Assembly: GCF_041438805.1 (NCBI RefSeq) | Contig: NZ_CP109190.1 | Coordinates: forward strand, 7,068,001-7,132,000 | DNA length: 64,000 nt | Origin: Streptomyces sp. NBC_01707 | GTDB lineage: Bacteria > Actinomycetota > Actinomycetes > Streptomycetales > Streptomycetaceae | Reading direction: 5' to 3' | The notes under the pieces: model-generated | What the model saw: only the letters and a program-made list of their open reading frames with translations | Databases searched by the model: none | What the model was told of the DNA's origin: nothing | Translations under genes and position numbers: made by a program | Shown: one piece after another, positions 25,262-34,671 of the stretch | How the letters are laid out: every line of letters starts with the position of its first letter | Numbering within the stretch: position 1 is the stretch's first letter

Positions 25262-26569
25262 ATGGGCCGGATCCGTGCGCGACACGCCGTACCGTTGCTT
25301 GACGTGACCACCCTCGGAACCGGGTTCGCGCGCGTGCGGCGCTGGCTGCGCGACCATCCCCTCGCCTTCGACGGCGCGCTTGCCGTGGCCGTGCTCGCCG
25401 CGATGATCGTCGGGTCGTTCACCGACCCGAACGCGCCGAACGGGCCCAGCTTCGGCACCCGCACGCCCGAGCCGGCCAGCGTGGTCCTGATGGTGCTTGG
25501 CGCTGCCGTGCTCGTCCTGCGGCGGCGCAACCCCATGGCGGTGCTCGCCGCCACCGGTGCGCTGACGATCGTCGAGTTCGTAGTGGTGGACCCGCCCGCC
25601 CCGGTGGTGATGAGCGCGGTCATCGCGCTGTACACGGTCGCCGCGGCCACCGACCGGCCCACCACCTGGCGGGTCGGCCTGCTGACCATGAGCGTTCTGG
25701 CGGCGTGCGCGATGCTCTTCGGGGCTTCCCCCTGGTACAGCCAGGAGAACCTCGGGGTCTTCGCCTGGACCGGCATGGCCGGTGCGGCCGGGGACGCCGT
25801 CCGCTCACGGCGGGCGTTCGTCGACGCGATCAGGGAACGGGCCGAACGGGCCGAGCGCACCCGCGAGGAGGAGGCCCGCCGCCGGGTCGCCGAGGAACGG
25901 CTGCGCATCGCCCGCGATCTCCACGACGTCGTCGCCCACCACATCGCTCTGGTCAATGTGCAGGCCGGGGTCGCCGCCCACGTCATGGACAAGCGCCCCG
26001 ACCAGGCCAAGGAGGCGCTCGCCCACGTCCGGGAGGCCAGCCGCTCCGCACTGGGCGAACTCCGCGCCACCGTCGGGCTGCTGCGCCAGTCCGGCGACCC
26101 GGAGGCGCCGACCGAGCCGGCCCCCGGCCTCGCCGTCCTCGGCGAACTGGTGGACAAGGTCCGGCGAGCCGGACTCCCGGTCGAGGTGGCGTGCGCCGAC
26201 CGTCTGGCCCCGCTGCCCGCAGCCGTCGATCTCGCCGCGTACCGGGTGATCCAGGAGGCGCTGACCAACGTGCAGAAGCACGCGGGCCCCGGGGCGAAGG
26301 CCGAGGTGAGTGTCATACGGGTCGGGGAGACGGCCGAGGTGACGGTCCTCGACAACGGCACCGGCCGGACCGAAGGCACGGGAACCTCCGCCGGCGGCGG
26401 CCACGGACTGCTCGGCATGCGCGAACGCGTCACCGCCCTCGGCGGCACCCTCACCGCCGGGCCCCGATACGGCGGCGGATTCAGGGTTCATGCGATCCTG
26501 CCGGTCAAGGCCCGCACGGGAGAGCCGGAGTCGCCGGGCGCGGCGGGCCGGACGGGGGAACGCGCATGA
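25262..26569 (+). CDS. NarL-type sensor histidine kinase
   Basis: About 435 residues. Four to five transmembrane helices lie in the first 170 residues. The HisKA_3 dimerisation domain follows with the phospho-accepting His in RLRIARDLHDVVAHHIALVNVQAG (about residue 221). A HATPase_c domain comes last (VIQEALTNVQKHAGP, VTVLDNGTG, GHGLLGMRERVTALGG). The signal is unknown; there is no large extracellular loop, so it may sense membrane state. The start is uncertain: this ATG has GGAGG very near it, and a GTG at 25304 is an alternative. It overlaps the response regulator gene by 4 bp (ATGA), so the two are a cognate pair. The proximity to pspA is suggestive. Confidence 0.88.
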   Translation: MGRIRARHAVPLLDVTTLGTGFARVRRWLRDHPLAFDGALAVAVLAAMIVGSFTDPNAPNGPSFGTRTPEPASVVLMVLGAAVLVLRRRNPMAVLAATGALTIVEFVVVDPPAPVVMSAVIALYTVAAATDRPTTWRVGLLTMSVLAACAMLFGASPWYSQENLGVFAWTGMAGAAGDAVRSRRAFVDAIRERAERAERTREEEARRRVAEERLRIARDLHDVVAHHIALVNVQAGVAAHVMDKRPDQAKEALAHVREASRSALGELRATVGLLRQSGDPEAPTEPAPGLAVLGELVDKVRRAGLPVEVACADRLAPLPAAVDLAAYRVIQEALTNVQKHAGPGAKAEVSVIRVGETAEVTVLDNGTGRTEGTGTSAGGGHGLLGMRERVTALGGTLTAGPRYGGGFRVHAILPVKARTGEPESPGAAGRTGERA

Positions 26570-27261
26570 CACCGCCCATCAGGGTCCTGCTCGCCGACGA
26601 CCAGGCGCTGCTGCGCAGCGCTTTCCGGGTGCTGGTCGACTCCGAGCCCGACATGCAGGTGGTCGGCGAGGCGGCGGACGGCGCCGAAGCCGTGGCGCTG
26701 GCCCGCTCGACGCGCGCCGACGTGGTGCTGATGGACATCCGGATGCCCGGTACGGACGGGCTCGCCGCGACCCGGATGATCAGCGCCGACCCGGAGCTGG
26801 CGGGCGTGCGGATCGTCATGCTCACCACCTTCGAGGTCGACGAGTACGTGGTGCAGTCGCTGCGGGCCGGCGCATCCGGCTTCCTCGGCAAGGGGGCGGA
26901 ACCCGTTGAACTGCTCAATGCCATCCGTATCGCCGCGGGCGGCGAGGCACTGCTCTCCCCGGCCGCGACCAAAGGACTGATCGCCACCTTCCTTGCGCAG
27001 GGCGGCAGTTCGGACGGCTCGGGACCGAGCGCCGCGGAGTACTCGGAGCGGCTCGGCGCGCTCACCGGTCGCGAACGTGAGGTGCTGGTCCTCGTCGCGG
27101 GCGGGCTCTCCAACGACGAGATCGCCGAACGCCTGGTGGTGAGCCCGCTCACCGTCAAGACCCATGTGAACCGCGCGATGGCGAAACTGGGCGCCCGCGA
27201 CCGGGCTCAATTGGTGGTAATTGCCTACGAATCGGGCCTGGTGCGCCCTCGGGTGGAGTAG
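26566..27261 (+). CDS. LuxR/NarL-family response regulator
   Basis: 231 residues. The receiver domain (residues 5-120) has acidic residues D11-D12, phospho-acceptor D57 in VVLMDIRMPG, and a Lys in FLGKGAEPVELLNAI. The C-terminal HTH_LUXR domain reads LTGREREVLVLVAGGLSNDEIAERLVVSPLTVKTHVNRAMAKL. It is translationally coupled to the histidine kinase and should be its partner. An RND transporter gene begins 165 bp downstream and may be a target, which is inference from position. Confidence 0.93.
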   Translation: MTPPIRVLLADDQALLRSAFRVLVDSEPDMQVVGEAADGAEAVALARSTRADVVLMDIRMPGTDGLAATRMISADPELAGVRIVMLTTFEVDEYVVQSLRAGASGFLGKGAEPVELLNAIRIAAGGEALLSPAATKGLIATFLAQGGSSDGSGPSAAEYSERLGALTGREREVLVLVAGGLSNDEIAERLVVSPLTVKTHVNRAMAKLGARDRAQLVVIAYESGLVRPRVE

Positions 27262-27290
27262 CAGGTGGAGCCGTGGCGTACTCCACCTGC
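27261..27290 (+). terminator. Hairpin after the response regulator
   Basis: 10-bp arms GCAGGTGGAG and CTCCACCTGC with a 10-nt loop begin at the last base of the stop codon. Confidence 0.6.
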
Positions 27291-27426
27291 GGTACGCGCC
27301 GCATAAGAATGCGACCCTGGGACCGACGCTTTCGCCCCGGGGGATGAGCGATCGTATAGCTGGGCCGGGTCTGTCCCCGAGTCACCCGCCCACCTGCCGC
27401 GTAAGCCACAGAAGAGAGACCCACCC

Positions 27427-30400
27427 ATGTCCTGGCTGTCCAGATTCAGCCTCGCGCAAAGGGCCCTGATCGGGCTGATCTCGATCGTCGCGCTCGTCTT
27501 CGGAGCGATCGCGATCCCGCAGCTCAAGCAGCAGTTGCTGCCCACCATCGAGCTCCCGATGGTGTCGGTGCTCGCCCCTTACCAGGGTGCGTCTCCCGAT
27601 GTGGTCGAGAAGCAGGTCGTCGAACCGCTCGAGAACACCATCAAGTCCGTCGACGGAGTCACGGGCGTCACCTCGACCGCCAGCGAGGGCAACGCCGTCA
27701 TCATGGCGTCCTTCGACTTCGGCGACGAGGGCACGAAGCAGCTGGTCGCCGACATCCAGCAGGCGGTCAACCGCGCCCGCGTCCAGCTGCCCGACGATGT
27801 CGACCCGCAGGTCATCGCCGGTTCGACGGACGACATCCCGACCGTCGTCCTCGCCGTCACGTCCGACAAGGACCAGCAGGCGCTCGCCGACCAGCTGGAC
27901 CGCACCGTCGTCCCTGCCCTGGAGGACATCGACGGCGTCGGCCAGGTCACCGTCAACGGTGTCCAGGATCTCCAGGTCTCCGTCACCCCCGACGACAAGA
28001 AGCTCGCGGCCGCCGGACTGAACGCCGGCTCCCTCGCCCAGGCCCTGCAGGCGGCCGGCGCCACGGTCCCGGCCGGTTCCTTCTCCGAGCAGGGCAAGAG
28101 CCGCACCGTCCAGGTCGGCGGAGCCTTCACCTCGCTGAAGCAGATCGAGGACCTGCGGGTCGCCGGTCAGACCCCGGCCGCCGGCAAGCCCGGCAAGCCG
28201 GTCCGTGTCGGTGACATCGCCACGGTGAAGCAGGAGCCGGCCACCGCGGTCTCCATCACCCGGACGAACGGCAAGCCGAGCCTCGCCGTGATGGCGACGA
28301 TGGACAAGGACGGCAGCGCCGTCGCCATCTCGGACGCGGTCAAGGACAAGCTCCCGGACCTCCGCAAGGACCTCGGCGCAGGCGCCGAACTCACCGTCGT
28401 CTCCGACCAGGGCCCCGCCGTCTCCAAGGCGATCTCCGGTCTGACCACCGAGGGCGCGCTCGGTCTGCTCTTCGCGGTCATCGTGATCCTGGTCTTCCTC
28501 GCGTCGCTCCGCTCGACGCTGGTCACCGCGGTCTCCATCCCGCTCTCCGTGGTCCTCGCCCTGATCGTGCTCTGGACCCGCGACCTGTCGCTCAACATGC
28601 TCACGCTCGGCGCGCTGACCATCGCGATCGGCCGCGTCGTCGACGACTCGATCGTCGTCCTGGAGAACATCAAGCGCCACCTCGGCTACGGCGAGGAGCG
28701 TCAGTCCGCGATCATCACCGCGGTGAAGGAAGTGGCCGGCGCGGTCACCTCCTCGACCCTCACCACGGTCGCCGTCTTCTTGCCGATCGGTCTGGTCGGC
28801 GGCATGGTCGGCGAGCTGTTCGGGTCGTTCTCCCTGACCGTCACCGCGGCCCTGCTGGCCTCCCTGCTGGTCTCGCTGACCGTGGTCCCCGTCCTGTCGT
28901 TCTGGTTCCTGCGCGCTCCCAAGGGCAGCACGGAGAACCCGGACGAGGCCCGTCGCAAGGCAGAGGAGAAGGAGGCCCGCAGCCGGCTCCAGCGGCTGTA
29001 CGTCCCCGTGCTGCGCTTCGCGACCCGGCGCCGTATCACCAGCATCGTGATCGCCGTCGCCGTGCTCTTCGGCACCTTCGGCATGGCCCCGCTGCTGAAG
29101 ACCAACTTCTTCGACCAGGGCGAGCAGGAAGTCCTCTCCATCAAGCAGGAGCTGGCCCCCGGCACCAGCCTGACGGCCGCCGACGAGGCGGCCAAGAAGG
29201 TCGAGAAGCTCCTCGACGGCGACAAGGGCGTCAAGGACTACCAGGTCACCGTCGGCTCCTCCGGCTTCATGGCGGCCTTCGGCGGCGGTACGGGATCCAA
29301 CCAGGCCTCGTACCAGGTCACTCTGAAGGACTCGGCCGACTTCGACGCCACCCAGAAGCGCATCGACGAGGGCCTCGGCAAGCTCGACGGCATCGGTGAC
29401 ACCACCATCGCCGCGGGCGACGGCTTCGGCAGCCAGGACCTGAGCGTCGTGGTGAAGTCCGCCGACGCGGACACCCTGAAGAAGGCCTCCGAAGAGGTGC
29501 GGACGCAGGTGGCCGAGCTCAAGGACGTCACCGACGTCCAGAGCGACCTGGCGCAGTCCGTCCCGCGCATCTCGGTCAAGGCGAACGACAAGGCCGCGGC
29601 CGCCGGCTTCAACCAGACCACGCTCGGTGCGGCCGTCGCCGGAGCGGTGCGCGGCACCCCGTCCGGCAAGGCGATCATGGACGACACGGAGCGCGACGTC
29701 GTCATCAAGTCCGCCCATCCGGCCACCACGATGGACGAGCTGAAGAACCTCTCGCTCGGCCGGGTCAAGCTCGGTCAGATCGCCGAGGTGAAGCTGGTCC
29801 CCGGCCCGGTCTCGATGACGAGGATCGACGGCCAGCGCGCCGCCACGATCACGGCCCGCCCCACCGGTGACAACACCGGCGCGGTGAGCACCTCGCTGCA
29901 GTCGAAGATCGACGCCCTGGACCTGCCGGACGGCGCCACCGCCACCATCGGCGGTGTCTCCGAGGACCAGAACGACGCCTTCATGAAGCTCGGTCTGGCC
30001 ATGCTGGCCGCGATCGCGATCGTCTTCATGCTGCTCGTCGCGACGTTCCGCTCGCTCGTCCAGCCGCTGATCCTGCTGGTCTCCATCCCCTTCGCGGCGA
30101 CCGGCGCCATCGGCCTCCTGGTCGTCACCGGCACTCCGATGGGCGTCCCGGCAATGATCGGCATGCTGATGCTGATCGGCATCGTGGTGACCAACGCGAT
30201 CGTGCTGATCGACCTGATCAACCAGTACCGGTCGCAGGGTATGGGCATCGTCGAAGCGGTCATCGAGGGCGGCCGCCACCGTCTGCGCCCGATCCTCATG
30301 ACCGCGCTCGCGACGATCTTCGCCCTGCTCCCGATGGCGCTCGGCGTCACCGGCGAGGGCGGCTTCATCTCGCAGCCCCTCGCGGTCGTGGTGATCGGCG

Positions 30401-30582
30401 GTCTGGTCACGTCGACGCTGCTGACGCTGCTTCTGGTGCCGACGCTGTACGCGATGGTGGAGCTCCGCAAGGAGCGCCGCGCGAAGAAGAAGGCGATCAG
30501 GCGCGCGAAGAAGGCGGGCCTGTCCGCCCCGGCCCAGCCGGAGGAGACCACCTCCGAGGAACCGGAGCCCGCGAAGGCGTGA
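27427..30582 (+). CDS. RND-family (AcrB/HAE1-like) efflux transporter
   Basis: 1051 residues, a full-length RND pump. The N-terminal FSLAQRALIGLISIVALVFGAIAIPQLKQQLLPTIELPMVSV is a family hallmark. Twelve helices flank two large periplasm-type loops. The fourth-helix proton-relay acids are in IAIGRVVDDSIVVLENIKRHL. Typical Gram-positive members lack TolC partners and probably move lipids or hydrophobic compounds across the membrane. The C-terminal 40 residues are Lys/Glu-rich and cytosolic. Its own 5' region (27290-27426) contains a TATAGC hexamer that may be a -10. It is followed by a perfect 22-bp hairpin. Confidence 0.93.
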   Translation: MSWLSRFSLAQRALIGLISIVALVFGAIAIPQLKQQLLPTIELPMVSVLAPYQGASPDVVEKQVVEPLENTIKSVDGVTGVTSTASEGNAVIMASFDFGDEGTKQLVADIQQAVNRARVQLPDDVDPQVIAGSTDDIPTVVLAVTSDKDQQALADQLDRTVVPALEDIDGVGQVTVNGVQDLQVSVTPDDKKLAAAGLNAGSLAQALQAAGATVPAGSFSEQGKSRTVQVGGAFTSLKQIEDLRVAGQTPAAGKPGKPVRVGDIATVKQEPATAVSITRTNGKPSLAVMATMDKDGSAVAISDAVKDKLPDLRKDLGAGAELTVVSDQGPAVSKAISGLTTEGALGLLFAVIVILVFLASLRSTLVTAVSIPLSVVLALIVLWTRDLSLNMLTLGALTIAIGRVVDDSIVVLENIKRHLGYGEERQSAIITAVKEVAGAVTSSTLTTVAVFLPIGLVGGMVGELFGSFSLTVTAALLASLLVSLTVVPVLSFWFLRAPKGSTENPDEARRKAEEKEARSRLQRLYVPVLRFATRRRITSIVIAVAVLFGTFGMAPLLKTNFFDQGEQEVLSIKQELAPGTSLTAADEAAKKVEKLLDGDKGVKDYQVTVGSSGFMAAFGGGTGSNQASYQVTLKDSADFDATQKRIDEGLGKLDGIGDTTIAAGDGFGSQDLSVVVKSADADTLKKASEEVRTQVAELKDVTDVQSDLAQSVPRISVKANDKAAAAGFNQTTLGAAVAGAVRGTPSGKAIMDDTERDVVIKSAHPATTMDELKNLSLGRVKLGQIAEVKLVPGPVSMTRIDGQRAATITARPTGDNTGAVSTSLQSKIDALDLPDGATATIGGVSEDQNDAFMKLGLAMLAAIAIVFMLLVATFRSLVQPLILLVSIPFAATGAIGLLVVTGTPMGVPAMIGMLMLIGIVVTNAIVLIDLINQYRSQGMGIVEAVIEGGRHRLRPILMTALATIFALLPMALGVTGEGGFISQPLAVVVIGGLVTSTLLTLLLVPTLYAMVELRKERRAKKKAIRRAKKAGLSAPAQPEETTSEEPEPAKA

Positions 30583-30590
30583 CGCAGGGC

Positions 30591-30638
30591 ACGCGGAAGG
30601 CCCCGGCACCGTCGAAACGGTGCCGGGGCCTTCCGCGT
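30591..30638. terminator. Bidirectional terminator between the RND gene and nadA
   Basis: A perfect 22-bp stem (30591-30612 with 30617-30638) closes a CGAA loop, between convergent stop codons. Confidence 0.85.
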
Positions 30639-30756
30639 GTCTCCGGCCGATCCGGCAGTCCTGGCCCGTCCGGCGTTCGAGGGCCGGGGGCCGGGGCACA
30701 TCGGGTACGGCGGGAAAGGGAGGGGCGGGGACAACACCCGCCCACAGGCGTGACGC

Positions 30757-31935
30757 CTACGGCAGCGCCAGCATCCGCTCCAGCGCCAGCTTCGCGTACT
30801 TCTCCGTCTCCGGGTCGACCTCGATCCGGTTGACCAGGTTGCCCTCGGCCAGCGACTCCAGCGTCCACACCAGGTGCGGCAGATCGATCCGGTTCATCGT
30901 CGAGCAGAAGCAGACCGTCTTGTCGAGGAAGACGATCTCCTTGTCCTCCGCCGCGAACCGGTTGGCCAGGCGCCGCACCAGGTTCAGCTCGGTGCCGATC
31001 GCCCACTTGGAGCCGGACGGCGCCGCCTCCAGGGCCTTGATGATGTACTCCGTCGAGCCGACGTAGTCCGCCGCCGCCACGACCTCGTGCTTGCACTCGG
31101 GGTGCACCAGCACGTTGACGCCCGGGATGCGCTCGCGCACATCGTTGACGGACTCCACCGAGAAGCGCCCGTGTACCGAGCAGTGCCCGCGCCACAGGAT
31201 CATCTTCGCGTTCCGCAGCTCATCGGCGGTGAGGCCGCCGTTCGGCTTGTGCGGGTTGTAGAGGACGCAGTCCTCCAGGGTCATCCCCATGTCCCGGACC
31301 GCGGTGTTCCGGCCCAGGTGCTGGTCGGGCAGGAAGAGCACCTTCTCGCCCTGCTCGAAGGCCCACTCCAGAGCCCGCTTCGCATTGGACGAGGTGCAGA
31401 TCGTGCCGCCGTGCCGGCCGGTGAAGGCCTTGATGTCGGCGGAGGAGTTCATGTAGGAGACGGGGACGACCTGCTCGGCGACCCCGGCCTCGGTCAGAAC
31501 GTCCCAGCACTCGGCGACCTGCTCGGCAGTGGCCATGTCGGCCATCGAGCAGCCCGCGGCCAGGTCCGGCAGCACGACCTTCTGGTCGTCGGTGGTCAGG
31601 ATGTCCGCGGACTCGGCCATGAAGTGCACGCCGCAGAAGACGATGTACTCGGCCTCGGGCCGGGCGGCCGCGTCGCGGGCGAGCTTGAACGAGTCGCCGG
31701 TGACGTCCGCGAACTGGATGACCTCGTCGCGCTGGTAGTGGTGGCCGAGGACGAAGACCTTGTCCCCGAGCTTCTCCTTGGCCGCGCGGGCGCGCTCCAC
31801 CAGGTCCGGGTCGGACGGGGAGGGCAGATCGCCAGGACACTCGACGCCGCGCTCGCTCCTCGGGTCGGCATCGCGGCCGAGGAGCAGCAGGGCGAGGGGC
31901 GTCGGCTGGACGTCCAGTGGTTGGGCGGTGGTCAC
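30757..31935 (-). CDS. nadA: Quinolinate synthase
   Basis: 392 residues. NadA condenses iminoaspartate with dihydroxyacetone phosphate to quinolinate, the first committed product of NAD synthesis, and holds a [4Fe-4S] cluster. Motifs: VLGHHYQRDEVIQFADVTGDS, YIVFCGVHFMAE, LPDLAAGCSMADMA, YMNSSADIKAFTGRHGGTICTSSNA, LVHPECKHEVV and TVCFCSTMNRIDLPHL (cluster Cys positions). The GTG of VTTAQPLDVQPT has GAAAGG 8 nt upstream; another GTG three codons earlier is less well placed. The usual partners nadB and nadC are not in this window. The A-type Fe-S carrier gene is divergently adjacent. Confidence 0.95.
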   Translation of the reverse strand: MTTAQPLDVQPTPLALLLLGRDADPRSERGVECPGDLPSPSDPDLVERARAAKEKLGDKVFVLGHHYQRDEVIQFADVTGDSFKLARDAAARPEAEYIVFCGVHFMAESADILTTDDQKVVLPDLAAGCSMADMATAEQVAECWDVLTEAGVAEQVVPVSYMNSSADIKAFTGRHGGTICTSSNAKRALEWAFEQGEKVLFLPDQHLGRNTAVRDMGMTLEDCVLYNPHKPNGGLTADELRNAKMILWRGHCSVHGRFSVESVNDVRERIPGVNVLVHPECKHEVVAAADYVGSTEYIIKALEAAPSGSKWAIGTELNLVRRLANRFAAEDKEIVFLDKTVCFCSTMNRIDLPHLVWTLESLAEGNLVNRIEVDPETEKYAKLALERMLALP

Positions 31936-32241
31936 GTCACGCACCCTTTCTGTTCTGCGGTCAGTGCGGGGCAGGCCGCTCCAGTGGAGCCGGGGCTTGC
32001 ACCGGGACGTCTTTTCGTCTATTTGACGCTATCTATCATATCTGCTTCATGTCACTTTGACGACACCGATCGCGTCGATGTGACGCATCCCGTCCCGGGT
32101 CCGCGATGCCCCGCTCGCAGACTCTTCCCGGACCGGTGTGCGAGCATGAAAGGAACAGGCAAGCGCTCGGCCCGGAATGAATCCGCGGTCCCGACGGTTG
32201 CAACGTCGGCAAGCAGTCCGTACAACCCGGGAGAGAAGCAG
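31936..32241. promoter_or_regulatory. Divergent nadA / erpA-like promoter region
   Basis: About 306 bp without a gene. An AT-rich core around 32015-32050 (TTGACG at 32023-32028, TATGAT on the minus strand at about 32034-32039) stands out from the local GC content. It probably holds promoters for both directions, but I cannot pair -35 and -10 elements confidently. Confidence 0.4.
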
Positions 32242-32598
32242 ATGTCCGTATCGGACGAGACCACCACCGTGAGCGACGGCATCCTCCTGTCCGACGCCGC
32301 CGCAGCCAAGGTCAAGGGCCTGCTGGAGCAGGAAGGCCGCGACGACCTGGCGCTGCGCGTCGCCGTCCAGCCCGGCGGTTGCTCGGGCCTGCGCTACCAG
32401 CTCTTCTTCGACGAGCGTTCGCTCGACGGCGATGTCGTGAAGGACTTCGACGGCGTCAAGGTCGTCACCGACCGGATGAGCGCTCCGTACCTGGGCGGCG
32501 CTTCCATCGACTTCGTCGACACCATCGAGAAGCAGGGCTTCACGATCGACAACCCGAACGCCACAGGCTCCTGCGCCTGCGGCGACTCCTTCAGCTGA
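32242..32598 (+). CDS. erpA: A-type iron-sulfur carrier/insertion protein
   Basis: 118 residues, HesB/IscA/ErpA fold. The three cluster-binding cysteines are present: C47 in QPGGCSGLRYQL and C111/C113 in ATGSCACGDSFS. The protein passes assembled Fe-S clusters to target enzymes. NadA, across the divergent promoter region, is a [4Fe-4S] enzyme and an attractive client. The Rieske protein further on is another possible client. The ATG follows GGGAGAG. It is ended by a perfect hairpin. Confidence 0.92.
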   Translation: MSVSDETTTVSDGILLSDAAAAKVKGLLEQEGRDDLALRVAVQPGGCSGLRYQLFFDERSLDGDVVKDFDGVKVVTDRMSAPYLGGASIDFVDTIEKQGFTIDNPNATGSCACGDSFS

Positions 32599-32629
32599 GT
32601 CTCGAAGGCGACAGCGGGCAGCGGTACCC

Positions 32630-32675
32630 GCAGAAGGCGATGGCCCCCGGAATTCCGGGGGCCATCGCCTTCTGC
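32630..32675. terminator. Bidirectional terminator after the Fe-S carrier gene
   Basis: A perfect 21-bp stem (32630-32650 with 32655-32675) around AATT lies between convergent genes. Confidence 0.85.
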
Positions 32676-32689
32676 CGTAACTGCCACGT

Positions 32690-34159
32690 CTAGCCGCGCG
32701 GCACCACGCCGCCCGTCGTGTCGAGCACCTTCCGGTCACCCAGCGGCGTGTCCAGCGTCACCGTTCGCGTCAGCTTCTTGGCGATCATGATGCAGACCTT
32801 CTTCGGGTCGGGGTTCGACTCGGTGATCGTCACCCGTACCGCGTCCGCGCTCTCGGTCGCGCTCGCCGCGTACTTGCTGCACACCCCGCCCCAGAACGTC
32901 ACCTCGAGCGTCCGCCCGTCGGCGCTGTACGAGATGAGCGGCCGCTGGGACCGCGCGTCGTCCCCGGGGCCGGGGTCCGGAGTCCTCCGGGGCGTCGGGG
33001 TCTGCGAGGGCTTCGCCAGCGAGTCCGGGTCCACCGCGACCTGCGCGACCGTGTTGCCCGTTCCGCCCGCGGCCGGGTGCACCGAGAAGAGCCATGACGG
33101 TACGAGCGTCTGCTCGCCCTCCACGTACCGCATCCCGAGGCCGAACACCGCCTTGTCGACCGTCACGGTCGTCGTACCGCGCTCCGCGCCGGTCCGCGTC
33201 CCGCAACTGTTCCCCGGCGACTTCGGGGTGCCGTCCTCCAGTGGTGCGGGGGTGGCGCACCCTCCGATGCCGCTGCGCGAAGCGTTCGCCCGGCCCGCCC
33301 GGTTCAACTGGTTCAACGCGTCGCCCGCGCTGATCACCGGATACTCGGTGCCCTTCTCCAGGCCCTTCAACTGCCCGCTGCCACCGGTCACTTCACCGTC
33401 GGGACCCACCTGGATCCCGGTCGTCCAGCCGTAGGTGGGCAGCCCGTCGACCACCGGGTTCGCGTTCACCACCCGTACCGCGCCCATCAGTTGGCGGGCG
33501 TCGAGAGCCGCGTCGTCCTGACCGACCGCCTTCAGCACGGGCGCCGCGGCGGCCTTGGCCGCCTTCTCGCTCACCGGCGACCCGGTGCCGCCCGGCGCCA
33601 TGTCCTTGCTCGAACACACCGTGGTGCTCTGGCAGTTGTCCGTCCCGCCGGATCCGTACCTGGCGAACGTCCAGGTGCCCGGCGCCTGCTTGTTCACCCG
33701 CAGCAGCGGACCCGAGCCGTCCCCGTCGGAACCCACCTTCCAGGCCGTGCCCTCGGCCTGCGGTGTACCCGCCACGCCCAGCGCCTTCGCCAGCCGCGCC
33801 ACCTCCGCCGCCGATACCGTGCCCTTCGCGCGGTGGACAGCGGCCGTGTCCGGCCCGTCGGGCAACTCGCCGGCCGCGCGGTAGACCACACCGCCGCCAC
33901 TCGGATCGGGCTCGCCGACAGCGATGCCCGCGGGGGGCGCCGTCGGGCTGTCCGGGCCGCCCGGCGCCTCGTCGAGCGCGAGCAGGGGGGCCGCGTCGTC
34001 ACTGCCGCCCGACCGGCCGCCCCCGTCGTCCGCAGCGGTGGCGGCCCAGTACGCGCCGCCGCCCCCGGCCAGCAGGACCGCTGCCACCACCGAGGCGACG
34101 GCCGGCCGGTACCGCCGCCGGGGGCGGATCACGTCGTTGTCGGGTCGCTCGGTGCTCAC
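32690..34159 (-). CDS. Membrane-anchored hypothetical extracytoplasmic protein
   Basis: 489 residues. A cytosolic basic N terminus (RPRRRYRPAVAS) leads to a single transmembrane helix (VVAAVLLAGGGGAYWAATAA, residues about 24-43). A Gly/Ser/Asp-rich linker and a large outside domain follow. That domain has several cysteines (DNCQSTTVCSSKD, GGCATP, NSCGTRTG, GGVCSKY, KKVCIMIAKK) that could form disulfides. I do not recognise a family. The GTG start has GAAGGAG at 7 nt. It is convergent with the Fe-S carrier gene; the small protein gene lies upstream on the same strand. Confidence 0.8.
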   Translation of the reverse strand: MSTERPDNDVIRPRRRYRPAVASVVAAVLLAGGGGAYWAATAADDGGGRSGGSDDAAPLLALDEAPGGPDSPTAPPAGIAVGEPDPSGGGVVYRAAGELPDGPDTAAVHRAKGTVSAAEVARLAKALGVAGTPQAEGTAWKVGSDGDGSGPLLRVNKQAPGTWTFARYGSGGTDNCQSTTVCSSKDMAPGGTGSPVSEKAAKAAAAPVLKAVGQDDAALDARQLMGAVRVVNANPVVDGLPTYGWTTGIQVGPDGEVTGGSGQLKGLEKGTEYPVISAGDALNQLNRAGRANASRSGIGGCATPAPLEDGTPKSPGNSCGTRTGAERGTTTVTVDKAVFGLGMRYVEGEQTLVPSWLFSVHPAAGGTGNTVAQVAVDPDSLAKPSQTPTPRRTPDPGPGDDARSQRPLISYSADGRTLEVTFWGGVCSKYAASATESADAVRVTITESNPDPKKVCIMIAKKLTRTVTLDTPLGDRKVLDTTGGVVPRG

Positions 34160-34313
34160 CGGATCGCTCCTTCGACTGCGTTGCCGTCACCGTGACCGTC
34201 GTACGGTCATCGCCTGTCCCGCGAGTCGGGGACAACGGTGGGACGGAGTGCAGGAGCACTCGGTTCCCCCGTGGGGCATACGGGGGAATGTCCGGCGCGA
34301 GCGGCCGCCGCTC

Positions 34314-34511
34314 TCAGTCGCCGTACACGGCCATCGAATCGATCATCCGTGCGGACGCGGCCGGCACGGTCACGCCGTGAATGAGGGCGGGCGTCACAGG
34401 GGTGGGAGTGACCGTGGCGGGTACCACCCAGTGCGGAGCCATCCGTGCGCAGTCACCGCGCAGCTCGGCCAGGCTGATCTCGGACTCGCGGGGGGCGATG
34501 TTCTTCGACAT
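34314..34511 (-). CDS. Small hypothetical protein
   Basis: 65 residues: MSKNIAPRESEISLAELRG opens the protein, followed by CARMAPHWVVPATVTPTPV, and ARMIDSMAVYGD ends it. There is no recognised domain or membrane helix. Codon use looks like neighbouring genes and the upstream DNA is AT-rich (around 34540-34570), as expected of a promoter. It may be a peptide precursor or small regulator, but nothing in the sequence says which. It lies between the hypothetical membrane protein gene and the divergent adenosine kinase gene. Confidence 0.6.
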   Translation of the reverse strand: MSKNIAPRESEISLAELRGDCARMAPHWVVPATVTPTPVTPALIHGVTVPAASARMIDSMAVYGD

Positions 34512-34671
34512 GTCCGCACGGTAGGCACCGCGAGCCTCAGGATAAAAGCCCTACTATCGGGTAGTTTTTCCCCCTTCAAGGCGAGTGCGGCGAACGGGTA
34601 GCGTGGACTGTCACGCCGTCCCGGGAGCGCAGTCACCCGTTCCCCTCGACCTCCGCAGGAGCAGTCTCCCC

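Noticed and set aside
27382..30699. An 1100-codon open frame opposite the RND transporter
   Set aside because: Shadow frame with Asp/Arg/Gly-rich low-complexity product; the RND frame has clear transmembrane and family motifs.
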